A stretch of 64,000 nt of DNA, taken from the NCBI GenBank assembly GCA_023460315.1, contig JAEWQO010000063.1:1-64000 (forward strand), written 5' to 3'. This document shows, piece by piece, positions 17,202-25,908 of this stretch (within the stretch, counting starts at the first letter, position 1; every line of letters starts with the position of its first letter). The position numbers and the translations under genes are program-made. The notes beneath the pieces are model-generated. The model worked only from the letters and a program-made list of their open reading frames with translations. It was not told the DNA's origin and did no database searches. Source of the DNA: Actinomycetes bacterium. GTDB lineage: Bacteria; Actinomycetota; Coriobacteriia; Coriobacteriales; Eggerthellaceae.

Positions 17202-18914
17202 ATGAACTCTGTCAAGGGGCAGTTGACCCTCCGCGGCATCCTTATCGGATGCATCGGATGCATCGTCATCACCGCCGCATCGGTGTACACGGCCCTCAAG
17301 ATGGGCGCATTGCCCTGGCCTATCGTGTTTGCGGCAATCATCTCGCTGTTCTTCCTGAAAGCCCTCGGGCGGGGACGAGCCAGCCTCAATGAGGTCAACG
17401 TCACCCACACCGTGATGTCGGCCGGAGCCATGGTGGGAGGCGGCCTGGCCTTCACTATTCCCGGCATCTGGATGCTCGGATATGCCGATGATTCGGGATG
17501 GATGGAAATGGCCCTTGTCGCCCTTTCCGGCGTCTCTCTCGGCCTCGTCAGCACGGCGCTCCTCCGCCGTCATTTCATCGAGGAGTCTGGGCTCGAGTAT
17601 CCCATCGGCGAAGCTGCGGCACAAACGATCATCGCGGGCGATGCCGGCGGGAAGACGGGGTTGAAGCTGTTTGGCTCCCTGGGCCTTGCCGGGCTGTACA
17701 CGGCGCTGCGTGACTGGCTCGGAATCGTCCCAACTCTCTTTTTTGGCAACGCAGGAATTCCCGGCGTTGCATTTGGCATTTACAATTCGCCCATGCTGCT
17801 GGCGGTCGGCTTCCTTGTGGGAACCGGAGCGGTTGTCATATGGTTCGCCGGTGCCGTCCTCGCAAACTTCGGACTGATCGTCGGGGCATCGGCTGTCGGC
17901 CTCTGGGACAGCGCCACCGGGCAGAGCATCGTCTCAAGCCTTGGCATGGGACTCATGATGGGCGCAGGCGTGGGCGTCGTGTTCAAAGACGTCCTTCCGA
18001 AGGCCATCCCTGTCCTTCGGAAAGCAAGGGGCGCCAACATGACGCGGGCGGGGATTGGAACGACGGAACGCAACGACGCCACGAAGAACGGCATCCGGTT
18101 CGGCGGCATGCGGCTCACGGCCGGCCTCGCAGCTCTGGCGGTTGCCGCCACCGCACTTGTCATATGCTTCGGGCTCGGCCTTGGCCCCCTCCCCGCCATC
18201 ATCGTGGTGACCCTGGCCTTCGTTGCAACCGCCATGAGCGCGCAGAGCGTCGGACAGACCGGCATCGATCCGATGGAGATATTCGGCCTCATCGTGCTTC
18301 TGGCCGTTGCAGCCGCTTCCGACCTTCCTCATGTGCAGCTGTTCTTCGTGGCAGGAATCGTCGCCGTCGCCTGCGGGCTTGCCGGCGACGTGATGAACGA
18401 CTTCCATGCTGGACGGGTGCTGGGCACCAGTGCGAAAGCCCAGTGGCTTGGCCAGGCCATCGGCGCCGTGCTTGGAGCAGTTGTCGCCGTGGCCGTCATG
18501 ACCGTGCTCGTGTCAGCCTATGGCCCCGAAGCGTTCGGGCCCCAGGGAACGTTCGTCTCGGCACAGGCCTCTGTGGTAGCCACCATGGTGTCAGGCATCC
18601 CCGTTCTTCCGGCATTTGGCATAGGCCTGGCAGGAGGCTTTCTCCTCTACATGGCGGGATTCCCGTCCATGATGTTGGGGCTTGGCGTCTACCTTCCCTT
18701 CTATCTGTCGTTCTCGGCCTTCCTCGGCGCCCTGGCAAAACTGGTGTATGACGGCATCTGCAGACACCGCCGCGCGGGGCTTTCGCCCGAAGACGCGGCG
18801 ACAAGAGAGAAAGCGCAGGCAGAGACCGGCCTGATCGTGTCAAGCGGCATTTTGGGGGGAGAGTCGGTCGTCGGCGTGCTGGTGGCGCTGAGCGCTCTGT
18901 TCTCAGGAATGTAG
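17202..18914 (+). CDS. OPT family oligopeptide/metal-chelate transporter
   Basis: A 570-residue integral membrane protein with about 14-16 hydrophobic segments and small-residue-rich helices. It shows prokaryotic OPT/YSL features: ASVYTALKMGALPWPIVFAA at the N-terminus, EYPIGEAAAQTI in the first third, DVMNDFHAGRVLGT in the middle, and GFPSMMLGLGVYLPF near the end. The family imports peptides or metal-siderophore complexes by proton symport; the substrate cannot be told here. The start is supported by AAAAGGAG. It is divergent from coaX and convergent with the GT2 gene over a strong hairpin. Confidence 0.9.
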   Translation: MNSVKGQLTLRGILIGCIGCIVITAASVYTALKMGALPWPIVFAAIISLFFLKALGRGRASLNEVNVTHTVMSAGAMVGGGLAFTIPGIWMLGYADDSGWMEMALVALSGVSLGLVSTALLRRHFIEESGLEYPIGEAAAQTIIAGDAGGKTGLKLFGSLGLAGLYTALRDWLGIVPTLFFGNAGIPGVAFGIYNSPMLLAVGFLVGTGAVVIWFAGAVLANFGLIVGASAVGLWDSATGQSIVSSLGMGLMMGAGVGVVFKDVLPKAIPVLRKARGANMTRAGIGTTERNDATKNGIRFGGMRLTAGLAALAVAATALVICFGLGLGPLPAIIVVTLAFVATAMSAQSVGQTGIDPMEIFGLIVLLAVAAASDLPHVQLFFVAGIVAVACGLAGDVMNDFHAGRVLGTSAKAQWLGQAIGAVLGAVVAVAVMTVLVSAYGPEAFGPQGTFVSAQASVVATMVSGIPVLPAFGIGLAGGFLLYMAGFPSMMLGLGVYLPFYLSFSAFLGALAKLVYDGICRHRRAGLSPEDAATREKAQAETGLIVSSGILGGESVVGVLVALSALFSGM

Positions 18915-18920
18915 CCCGGT

Positions 18921-18956
18921 TGCGGCCTCTGCCTCACACGAGACAGAGGCCGCAAT
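18921..18956. terminator. Bidirectional hairpin between OPT and GT2 genes
   Basis: A 12-bp perfect stem, TTGCGGCCTCTG with CAGAGGCCGCAA, and a 12-base loop lie between two convergent genes. There is no U-tract on either strand, but position and stability suit a shared terminator. Confidence 0.7.
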
Positions 18957-18971
18957 CCGCGCAACGCTCAG

Positions 18972-19994
18972 CTAGTTGAACTTGAAAATCCTCTGTGCCA
19001 TGCGGTATCCCGTGATGCCAATGCGGCGGCCGAGTTGCGTGGGCAGGTTCGTTCCCCTGTTGAGGGCACTATGGCGGATATGCCGATAGACATCCGGGTT
19101 GTTATGTTTTAAATAGTCCCAGATGGCCTCGCGCTTGTCTTCTGCCTCATCCGTGTCGATCATCCGAAGGAAGATGGAACAGATGCACATCATCATGGAG
19201 AGATAATTTTCCATATAGCGTTCGAGGCGCTTCTCAGGCACTCCGTCCGGCAGCCGCACCGCATCGATCATGAGGCGAGTCACCCGGAGCTGCTGGTCAA
19301 TGCGACCCATCATCACGCTCTCATTGACGCTTTGATCCTCGCGGCCGATGTAATAGCGGTACATGTCCACATCGCGATAGTACATGGTCTTGACATGGGG
19401 CAGGGGCACGTACACAAAGATGTTGTCCACATAGAAGGTGTGCTGCGGCAGCACCAGACCGATAGAACGCAGCAGCTGGGTGCGATAGATGACAGAGTGC
19501 ATCAGAAGATATTGGCTCTGCAGGAAATGGCCAACCTCGCCCCACCCGAACTCGCGGCCTTCCGGAAACACATTGCGATAGTGCATAACGGTGCGTGAAT
19601 CCTCGTGCACCTTCTCATACACGTAGTTTCCAATGACAAGATCGGTCGGACTCTCCCTCTCGCCCTGCAGCCTCAGGTAATCCATTACCTCCTGCATCGC
19701 CAGCTTGTCAAGCCAGTCATCGGAATCGACCACTTTGAAATAGCGTCCCTTCGCATGAGCCAAGCCCGTGTTGACCGCCTGCCCATGCCCACCGTTCTCC
19801 TGATGCACGGCACGAATGATGTCGGGAACCCGCTCTTGCCATGCATCGGCTTTGGCAGCCGTGTCATCCTGCGTCGATCCATCGTCGACGATGATGATCT
19901 CGATATCGTCGCCGCACGTGAGGATCGACTCTATGCAGGTATCCATATAGGCCGCCGAGTTGTAGCACGGCACCGCAAAGGTGATGGTCTTCAT
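18972..19994 (-). CDS. Family 2 glycosyltransferase
   Basis: A 340-residue GT-A enzyme. It has VPCYNSAAYMDTCIESIL at the N-terminus, EIIIVDDGSTQDDT (first nucleotide-binding Asp), GHGQAVNTGLAHAKGRYF, and the metal-binding VVDSDDWLD. There is no membrane anchor. It lies 6 bases downstream of glf in one operon, which suggests that it acts on a surface glycan containing galactofuranose; the acceptor and linkage are unknown. Confidence 0.9.
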   Translation of the reverse strand: MKTITFAVPCYNSAAYMDTCIESILTCGDDIEIIIVDDGSTQDDTAAKADAWQERVPDIIRAVHQENGGHGQAVNTGLAHAKGRYFKVVDSDDWLDKLAMQEVMDYLRLQGERESPTDLVIGNYVYEKVHEDSRTVMHYRNVFPEGREFGWGEVGHFLQSQYLLMHSVIYRTQLLRSIGLVLPQHTFYVDNIFVYVPLPHVKTMYYRDVDMYRYYIGREDQSVNESVMMGRIDQQLRVTRLMIDAVRLPDGVPEKRLERYMENYLSMMMCICSIFLRMIDTDEAEDKREAIWDYLKHNNPDVYRHIRHSALNRGTNLPTQLGRRIGITGYRMAQRIFKFN

Positions 19995-20000
19995 GGAGGG

Positions 20001-21215
20001 CTACCTCACCAGTTCGTCAGCAAGCGCGAGAGCCCGTCCTATGATGACGTCCATGTTGTAATACCGATATTCGGCCAATCTGCCAAGGGGATGGAAGTTT
20101 GGCAAGGTCGAGGTCAGGGTACGATAGCGATTGTAATGAGCCGTGTTCTCGTCCGAGAGTATGGCGTAGTACGGCGTCTGCGTATTCGGGTCGTCGTAGG
20201 CGTGGCTATACTCTTTCATGAGCGTGGTCTTGTCAGACTTCTGGCCGGTCAGATAGGTGAATTCGGTGATACGGGTGTAATCCTCCGTCACCGTGAAGTT
20301 CACCGTGCCGCAGGGAAGCACATGTGGCACGGAATGCGTCTCGTACACGAAATCAAGGCTGCGGTAAGGCAGGCGGCCAAAACGGGAAAGGAACAGCTCG
20401 TCAAGAGGGCCGGTATAGATGATGGGACCGGAGAACAGCCGGTCCTTGATGGATATGCCAGCAAGCGGAGCATCCTCCTCGCCGCTTTCGAATTCAAGGT
20501 CAAACACGCTTTCAGCCTCCGTGTTCAGACACACGGAGATATTTTCATGGTCAAGCATGCGCTCAAACAGCGGCGTATAACCATTGAGGGGCATGCCCTG
20601 ATAGGAATCTTGAAAATAGCGGTTGTCCCGCGAAACGAACACCGGGACACGCGCCGTGACACTGGGATCGACCTCTTCGGGCGTGAGGCCCCACTGCTTT
20701 TGCGTGTAGTAGAGAAAGACGTTCTTGTAGATGAAGTCGGCAATCTCCGTGAGTTCCGGATCGTCTTGGCTCCGAAGCTCGTTGATCGTCACCTTCCGCT
20801 CGTCGCCAAATGTCTCGATGAGCTTGTCGATGAGCTTCGCCGCCTTCTCCTTGCCGAAGACGATCTCCAAGGAGTTCTTGTTGAACGGCACGGGCAGGTA
20901 GGTGCCGTACCAGTCGGCGAGCACCTCATGCTGATAGTCGCGCCATTCGGTGAAGCGACGCACATAGTCAAATGCGCGCTTGTCGTTGGTATGAAAGATG
21001 TGGGGCCCATAGCGGTGCACCAAGATGCCGGCCTCGTCCTCCTCGTCATACATGTTTCCGCCGATATGGGAGCGGCGCTCAATGATGAGAACCCGCTTGT
21101 CCGACCGCTCGGCCAACTCCCGGGCAACGACGCTTCCGGCAAACCCGCTTCCGACGACCACAGCGTCATATTCGGCGATGTCGACATCTCTGAACTCGCA
21201 GTACTGCACGCCCAT
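20001..21215 (-). CDS. glf: UDP-galactopyranose mutase
   Basis: A 404-residue flavoenzyme that converts UDP-galactopyranose to UDP-galactofuranose for cell-surface glycans. The FAD-binding motif is VVVGSGFAGSVVARELAER, followed by IERRSHIGGN. The active-site region shows RYGPHIFHTND, the Arg-containing IITYTGPLDELF-type stretch (IIYTGPLDELF) and the C-terminal YRYYNMDVIIGRAL. There are about 12 extra N-terminal residues before EYDAVVVGSG. It is the first gene of a glf-GT2 operon, divergent from pta. Confidence 0.95.
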   Translation of the reverse strand: MGVQYCEFRDVDIAEYDAVVVGSGFAGSVVARELAERSDKRVLIIERRSHIGGNMYDEEDEAGILVHRYGPHIFHTNDKRAFDYVRRFTEWRDYQHEVLADWYGTYLPVPFNKNSLEIVFGKEKAAKLIDKLIETFGDERKVTINELRSQDDPELTEIADFIYKNVFLYYTQKQWGLTPEEVDPSVTARVPVFVSRDNRYFQDSYQGMPLNGYTPLFERMLDHENISVCLNTEAESVFDLEFESGEEDAPLAGISIKDRLFSGPIIYTGPLDELFLSRFGRLPYRSLDFVYETHSVPHVLPCGTVNFTVTEDYTRITEFTYLTGQKSDKTTLMKEYSHAYDDPNTQTPYYAILSDENTAHYNRYRTLTSTLPNFHPLGRLAEYRYYNMDVIIGRALALADELVR

Positions 21216-21361
21216 GGGTACCTTCCTTGTCCTCTAAACAGCAAACCGGGCCTTCCCTGGCCCGAATTATGCGCATATTGCACCGAGAGTCATTTTACCG
21301 GGAAGCTGAAACGCTGCGTGAATTATCATACAAATCGAATAAGTTACGAAAGGATGGTGCA

Positions 21362-22360
21362 ATGAGTTCTTTTCTTGATTCCATGCTGTCCCGGGCCAAG
21401 GCCGATCGGCAGACCATCGTCTTGCCCGAGGGAGACGACGAGCGCACGCTCGCAGCGGCTGAGCGCATACTCGCCAAAGGAGTCGCTAATCTGATCATTC
21501 TCGGCGATTCCGCCTCCATAGAGGCGAGCGCCTACGAGTTGACCGGAGCATCCATTATCGACCCGCGCACCTCCGATCTTCGCACGGAACTTGCTGCCAC
21601 ACTTTTCGATCTTCGCCAGCGCAAAGGAATGACTCCTGAAAAGGCACTCGAGCTCATGGATGACGTTCTGTATTTCGGCGTCATGATGGTCAAGACAGGA
21701 AAGGCAGACGGCATGGTGGCCGGCGCATGCCATGCCACGGGAGACGTGCTGAGACCCTGTCTGCAGATACTCAAGACGGCACCGGGCGTGCGATTGGTCA
21801 GCTCCTTTTTCGTCATGGTCGTTCCCGGGTGCGACAAAGGCCAGCAAGGAACGTTCATCTTCTCCGATTGCGGGCTGGAAGTGCAACCCGATGCAGAAAA
21901 GCTGGCCCACATCGCGATCAATTCAGCACGGTCATGGAAGGCCCTCATGGGAACCGAGCCAGCGGTCGCGCTGCTCTCCCACTCAACCTACGGTTCGGCC
22001 AAGAATGACGATGCAGCCAAGGTGGTCGAAGCAACGGCCATTGCCAAGGAGCTCGCTCCTGACATTGCTCTCGATGGCGAATTGCAGCTCGATGCCGCCA
22101 TCGTCGATTCCGTGGGAGCCAGCAAGGCACCCGACTCACCGGTTGCAGGTCGAGCCAATGTGCTGGTATTTCCTGACCTCGATGCGGGAAACATCGGATA
22201 CAAGCTGGTTCAGCGGTTGGCAGGAGCAGAAGCCTACGGGCCGGTCACGCAAGGTATTTCTGCTCCAGTCAACGATCTGTCACGCGGTTGCACCGCCGAT
22301 GACATCGTGGGCGTGATCGCCATTACCTGCGTGCAGGCGCAGGCACGCGCGGGCGAATAA
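21362..22360 (+). CDS. pta: Phosphate acetyltransferase
   Basis: A 332-residue short-form (class I) phosphotransacetylase interconverting acetyl-CoA and acetyl phosphate. Visible: IVLPEGDDERTL at the start, ADGMVAGACHATGDVLRP, the phosphate/CoA region LSHSTYGSAKNDD, and GPVTQGISAPVNDLSRGC at the C-terminus. The ATG at 21362 is supported by GAAAGGATGG. It converges with ackA across a shared hairpin. Together they make the acetate/ATP-forming branch of fermentation, but, unlike the usual pta-ackA operon, each has its own promoter. Confidence 0.95.
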   Translation: MSSFLDSMLSRAKADRQTIVLPEGDDERTLAAAERILAKGVANLIILGDSASIEASAYELTGASIIDPRTSDLRTELAATLFDLRQRKGMTPEKALELMDDVLYFGVMMVKTGKADGMVAGACHATGDVLRPCLQILKTAPGVRLVSSFFVMVVPGCDKGQQGTFIFSDCGLEVQPDAEKLAHIAINSARSWKALMGTEPAVALLSHSTYGSAKNDDAAKVVEATAIAKELAPDIALDGELQLDAAIVDSVGASKAPDSPVAGRANVLVFPDLDAGNIGYKLVQRLAGAEAYGPVTQGISAPVNDLSRGCTADDIVGVIAITCVQAQARAGE

Positions 22361-22363
22361 CTG

Positions 22364-22401
22364 CACAAAAAAAGCTCGGGACTTTTGCCCCGAGCTTTTC
22401 G
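22364..22401. terminator. Bidirectional terminator shared by pta and ackA
   Basis: AAAGCTCGGG and CCCGAGCTTT form a 10-bp stem around a short loop (22371-22398). The minus strand (ackA) then runs into TTTTTTT and the plus strand (pta) into TTTT, so it can end transcription both ways. Confidence 0.85.
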
Positions 22402-22426
22402 AAATACGTCAAACAGGACTGATCAG

Positions 22427-23668
22427 CTAGGCGATAGCCGGTTCTTCCTCGAGCACGCCGCCTTCGATGCCCCGCCTCTCATGGACGATCTCATAGGTGT
22501 CGCGGGCAATCATGTATTCCTCATTGGTGGGAATGATGATTATCTTCACGGGAGAATCGTCAGCCGATATTTCACGCTCGAACCCGCGATGCCGGTTCTT
22601 CTCCTCGTCAAGGACAATACCCAGGGGCTGCAGGCCGGCAAAGATCATGCGCCGCATCTTGGTGCAGTTCTCTCCCACTCCCGCCGTGAGGACAATGGCA
22701 TCAACCCCGCCCATGACGGCAATATACTGGCCAATGTATTTTTTCACGGAATTCGAGTACATGTCATAGGCCAGCATCGCACGCTCATTGCCTTCCTCGG
22801 ATGCCTTGCGGACGCTGCGGAGGTCGTTGCTGATGCCCGAGATGCCGAGCAGTCCCGACTCCTTGTTCATCAGGTCATTCACTTCAGATGAGGAAAGTCC
22901 CTCATGGTCCATCAGAAAGGGGACGATCGCGGGATCGATGGCCCCGCAGCGCGTGCCCATCATGAGGCCGTCAAGGGGAGTGAGCCCCATTGACGTGTCG
23001 ACCGCCACGCCGTGATCGATGGCTGAAATGGAGCATCCGTTGCCCAAATGGCAGGTGATGAGCTTGAGGTCGTCGATCGGCTCGTCAAGGACGGCGGCGG
23101 CACGCTCAGAGATATAGCGATGCGAAGTCCCATGGGCGCCATACTTCCGAATGGCATACTTTTCGTAGAGTTCATAAGGCAAAGGATACATGTAGGCTTT
23201 CGGCGGAAGCGTCTGAAAGAATGAGGTGTCGAACACGGCGACCATCGGAACATCGGGCATGTGGTTCATGCAGGCACGAATGCCCATGAGAGCAGCCTTG
23301 TTGTGCAACGGCGCAAGTTCGGCCAGCTCGTCGATGCGGCCGACAACCTCGTCATCTATGATGACGGAGTGGGCAAAGTACTTGCCCCCCTGAACGATGC
23401 GATGGCCGACGGCATCGATGCTGTCAAGCGATTCAATGGCCTTCGTCGGTCCCGTGGTGAGCGACTCGAGCACGAGAGCCATGGCGGCATTGTGATCCGC
23501 CATCTGCGCATCGATGACGACCTCATTCTCGTCAAGTCCATGCTTGTGGAATGCTTCAGCCGACCCAACACGCTCGCAGATGCCTTTGGCAAGCAGCTCG
23601 TGCCTCTCGACGTTTACCAGTTGATACTTCAAAGACGACGAGCCCGCATTGATGACTAGTACGTTCAA
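22427..23668 (-). CDS. ackA: Acetate kinase
   Basis: A 413-residue ASKHA-fold kinase forming ATP from acetyl phosphate. It shows VLVINAGSSSLKYQ, GHRIVQGGKYF, MVAVFDTSFFQTLP, GAHGTSHRYISE, and HLGNGCSISAIDHGVAVDTS. The start is placed at TTG 23668 because AGGAGG lies seven bases upstream and the family begins exactly there (M-x-VLVINAG). An in-frame ATG at 23692 lies upstream of that ribosome site and is less likely. ackA is convergent with pta. Confidence 0.95.
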   Translation of the reverse strand: MNVLVINAGSSSLKYQLVNVERHELLAKGICERVGSAEAFHKHGLDENEVVIDAQMADHNAAMALVLESLTTGPTKAIESLDSIDAVGHRIVQGGKYFAHSVIIDDEVVGRIDELAELAPLHNKAALMGIRACMNHMPDVPMVAVFDTSFFQTLPPKAYMYPLPYELYEKYAIRKYGAHGTSHRYISERAAAVLDEPIDDLKLITCHLGNGCSISAIDHGVAVDTSMGLTPLDGLMMGTRCGAIDPAIVPFLMDHEGLSSSEVNDLMNKESGLLGISGISNDLRSVRKASEEGNERAMLAYDMYSNSVKKYIGQYIAVMGGVDAIVLTAGVGENCTKMRRMIFAGLQPLGIVLDEEKNRHRGFEREISADDSPVKIIIIPTNEEYMIARDTYEIVHERRGIEGGVLEEEPAIA

Positions 23669-23750
23669 TGACCTGCCTCCTCCATGGATCATGTCCTAAA
23701 TCGTCAATTTTAGGCAAGGAGTATGACCGTTGAATGGTTATGCGTCCTTG

Positions 23751-23780
23751 TTTCGGCCAACGGCATGCCGTTGGCCGAAA
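23751..23780. terminator. Perfect 30-base palindrome downstream of the HIT gene
   Basis: TTTCGGCCAACGGCA and its exact reverse complement are joined with no loop offset, in the 161-base gap between the HIT gene and ackA. It could form a very stable hairpin ending the xseA-xseB-HIT transcript. There is no U-tract after it on the minus strand; a large operator or cruciform is the alternative. Confidence 0.55.
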
Positions 23781-23829
23781 AAAAGAGAAACGGAACCCCG
23801 GGGTGGACGTCCTCCGCCCCGCTCATCGT

Positions 23830-24183
23830 TTAGCGCAACGAGGGGTTCCCTATGTTCATCGGGGCACCGCCAAGCACATGCACATGCACATGGTGGACCG
23901 ATTGCTGCGCGTCGTCGTTCGTGTTCACAATGACGCGATAGCCGCTCTCGGCAATGCCCTTGAGCTCGGCGACCTTCTTCACTGCGTTGAACAGATGGCC
24001 CATTTCGTCTTCGGGAATGTCATCCCCGATGTTGTCGTAATGGTTCTTCGGCACGATGAGCGTGTGCACCGGCATCTGGGGGTTCGCATCCTCAAACGCG
24101 AGCACGCAATCGTCTTCGTACACCTTGGTCGCAGGAATTTCTCCTGCCACAATTTTGCAGAAAAGGCACTCTTCCTTGCGCAT
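23830..24183 (-). CDS. HIT family nucleotide hydrolase (HinT-like)
   Basis: A 117-residue histidine-triad protein. The catalytic signature is HHVHVHVLGG (HxHxHxx) at residues 97-106, and the N-terminal CLFCKIVAGEIPATKVYEDD is typical of HinT with a zinc-type Cys pair. It hydrolyses purine nucleotide phosphoramidates and acyl-adenylates. It lies 26 bases downstream of xseB and is probably the last gene of the xseA-xseB transcript. Confidence 0.93.
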   Translation of the reverse strand: MRKEECLFCKIVAGEIPATKVYEDDCVLAFEDANPQMPVHTLIVPKNHYDNIGDDIPEDEMGHLFNAVKKVAELKGIAESGYRVIVNTNDDAQQSVHHVHVHVLGGAPMNIGNPSLR

Positions 24184-24209
24184 CGTTATCTCTCCTCAAG
24201 CCTTGCCGG

Positions 24210-24461
24210 TCATGACAGCGTCGCATCACGGGTTGCGTCATCGACGTCAGAAGACAGTTCGCCCATAAGGACGTCGACCTTCTGCTGCGCCTCAGACAAA
24301 CGCTTCTGAAGTGCGGCGAGCAGTGCGACACCCCGCTCATAGCTTTGAAGGCTCTCCTCAAGCTCGAGCGTGTTGCTTTCCAGCACGCCGACGATGCCGT
24401 CAAGCTCGGCCATCGCTTCGCGAAACGTCAACTCCTTGAGGGGTTTTGGTGATTCGGTCAT
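24210..24461 (-). CDS. xseB: Exodeoxyribonuclease VII small subunit
   Basis: An 83-residue all-helical protein with the family core LTFREAMAELDGIVGVLESN and LELEESLQSYERGVALL. Several small subunits bind one XseA to degrade single-stranded DNA. The ATG at 24461 overlaps the xseA stop by four bases (ATGA). The long upstream in-frame extension is the antisense-like continuation through xseA and is not used. Confidence 0.93.
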   Translation of the reverse strand: MTESPKPLKELTFREAMAELDGIVGVLESNTLELEESLQSYERGVALLAALQKRLSEAQQKVDVLMGELSSDVDDATRDATLS

Positions 24462-25900
24462 CCTTCGTCCTTCCATGGTATCACGGCAGTATCTACTTGT
24501 TCGGTTCCTTCGACGCGGCAAGCGAGAGAGCCATCGGCGACAGAAACCGACAGGACATCGCCGATGTCCACTTGGCCGACCCGTTTGACAACCGAACCCT
24601 GCTCCGTACGGGCGATGGCATAGCCCCGTCCCAAGACGGCAAGCGGCGACAAATCGTCCAGGCGCGCAGCGCGAAGAACGACTTCGTGCTCGAAACGTGG
24701 CACGAGGCTGCTCCCGGCAACGGAGAGCCGACCGCACAAGGCCTCGATGCGAGTCGAGAGGCGCTCGATCCTCCGCGATGCGGAAGGAGCAAGCCGCTCC
24801 GCCAAGGAAGCCAGGCGCACCCGGTCACGCTCTATATTGAGAGGAACAGCCCGCACGAGCCGATCGGCCGCAAGGTCAAGCGTTTGCGATTCGGTTGCGA
24901 ACAGTACATGGGCATCGCGGAACAGGGGACGTTCCGCAAAGAGGTTCAGCGCCGCAGCCTCACGCTCAAGGCAGCGCGACACCGAAGCCGAAAGCGTCCG
25001 GGCTCGCGAGTCGAGCAACCCGGCAAGACCCTCACGCGACGGGCTGGCCGCCTCGGCAGCCGCCGTGGGCGTAGAAGCCCGCACGTCGGCGACCATATCG
25101 GCGATGGAGGTGTCAGGCTCATGCCCGATGCCGGTGACCACCGGTACCGGGCATGCAGCGATGGCGCGTGCCAGCCCTTCGTCGTTGAAGGGCATCAGGT
25201 CCTCGAACGAACCACCGCCACGCACGACGAGCACCAGCTCAGCTCCCCCGCGCACGACACAATGCATCCCCTCCGCGATCCCCGCCGCAGCGTCCCGGCC
25301 TTCCACCGCGACACCTGCAACCAACACGCGCGCAAGGGGAAAGCGCCTGCGCAGCGTGCGCAGCACGTCATGGACCGCAGCACCGCGAGGAGACGTGACC
25401 AGACCGACAACGGCCGGCAACTCCGGAAGAGGCCGTTTGCGCGAAGGGTTCATGAGTCCCTCGGCCTCGATTTTCTTGGCGAGGTTCGCGACTTTGAGAC
25501 GCAGGTCTCCCTCGCCCGCAAGAGCAAGGGAGAACACGTCGAAGTTCATGCGGCCCTTCGGGGCATACAGAGTGAAGCGGCCCGTCAACTCCGCCAACTG
25601 ACCGATGGAAAGACGTACGCCAGACGCTTGATAGCGGTTGTTCCACATCATGCAGGGAAGGCTGGCACCTTTGTCCTTCACCGTGAAGTAGACGGCCTTG
25701 TAGCCGGGCTTGCATGACACCTCGGACACCTCGCCCACCAAGCGCACCGTCACGCCCTCAAGCGCACCCTTGGCCAAAGCCATGGCTGCCGACACGGACA
25801 GGACGGCTGCAGTTGAGCCTGAGGGAGAAGACGTCGCCGCCCGCGCCCGGTCAAGCGCTGCATTCAGCCCTGCTTGCCGTTCGGTTTCCCGTTCCGCCAC
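24458..25900 (-). CDS. xseA: Exodeoxyribonuclease VII large subunit
   Basis: A 480-residue nuclease. The N-terminal OB fold includes VRLVGEVSEVSCKPGYKAVYF. The catalytic domain has VGLVTSPRGAAVHDVL, VVRGGGSFEDLMPFNDE, VVTGIGHEPDTSIADMVAD and RASTPTAAAE. A coiled C-terminal half ends with AVLGRGYAIA. A GTG at 25900, nine bases after the peptidase stop, is chosen as start because longer frames overlap that gene; the first ~45 residues are a polar extension and the exact start is uncertain. Operon: peptidase-xseA-xseB-HIT. Confidence 0.93.
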   Translation of the reverse strand: MAERETERQAGLNAALDRARAATSSPSGSTAAVLSVSAAMALAKGALEGVTVRLVGEVSEVSCKPGYKAVYFTVKDKGASLPCMMWNNRYQASGVRLSIGQLAELTGRFTLYAPKGRMNFDVFSLALAGEGDLRLKVANLAKKIEAEGLMNPSRKRPLPELPAVVGLVTSPRGAAVHDVLRTLRRRFPLARVLVAGVAVEGRDAAAGIAEGMHCVVRGGAELVLVVRGGGSFEDLMPFNDEGLARAIAACPVPVVTGIGHEPDTSIADMVADVRASTPTAAAEAASPSREGLAGLLDSRARTLSASVSRCLEREAAALNLFAERPLFRDAHVLFATESQTLDLAADRLVRAVPLNIERDRVRLASLAERLAPSASRRIERLSTRIEALCGRLSVAGSSLVPRFEHEVVLRAARLDDLSPLAVLGRGYAIARTEQGSVVKRVGQVDIGDVLSVSVADGSLACRVEGTEQVDTAVIPWKDEG

Positions 25901-25908
25901 GAGGGACT

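Noticed and set aside
19605..21365. 586-codon open frame on the plus strand
   Set aside because: Antisense to the GT2 gene and glf, both of which are unmistakable; composition is that of a shadow frame.
24446..25717. 423-codon plus-strand frame over xseA
   Set aside because: Antisense shadow of xseA, Arg/His-rich, without motifs.
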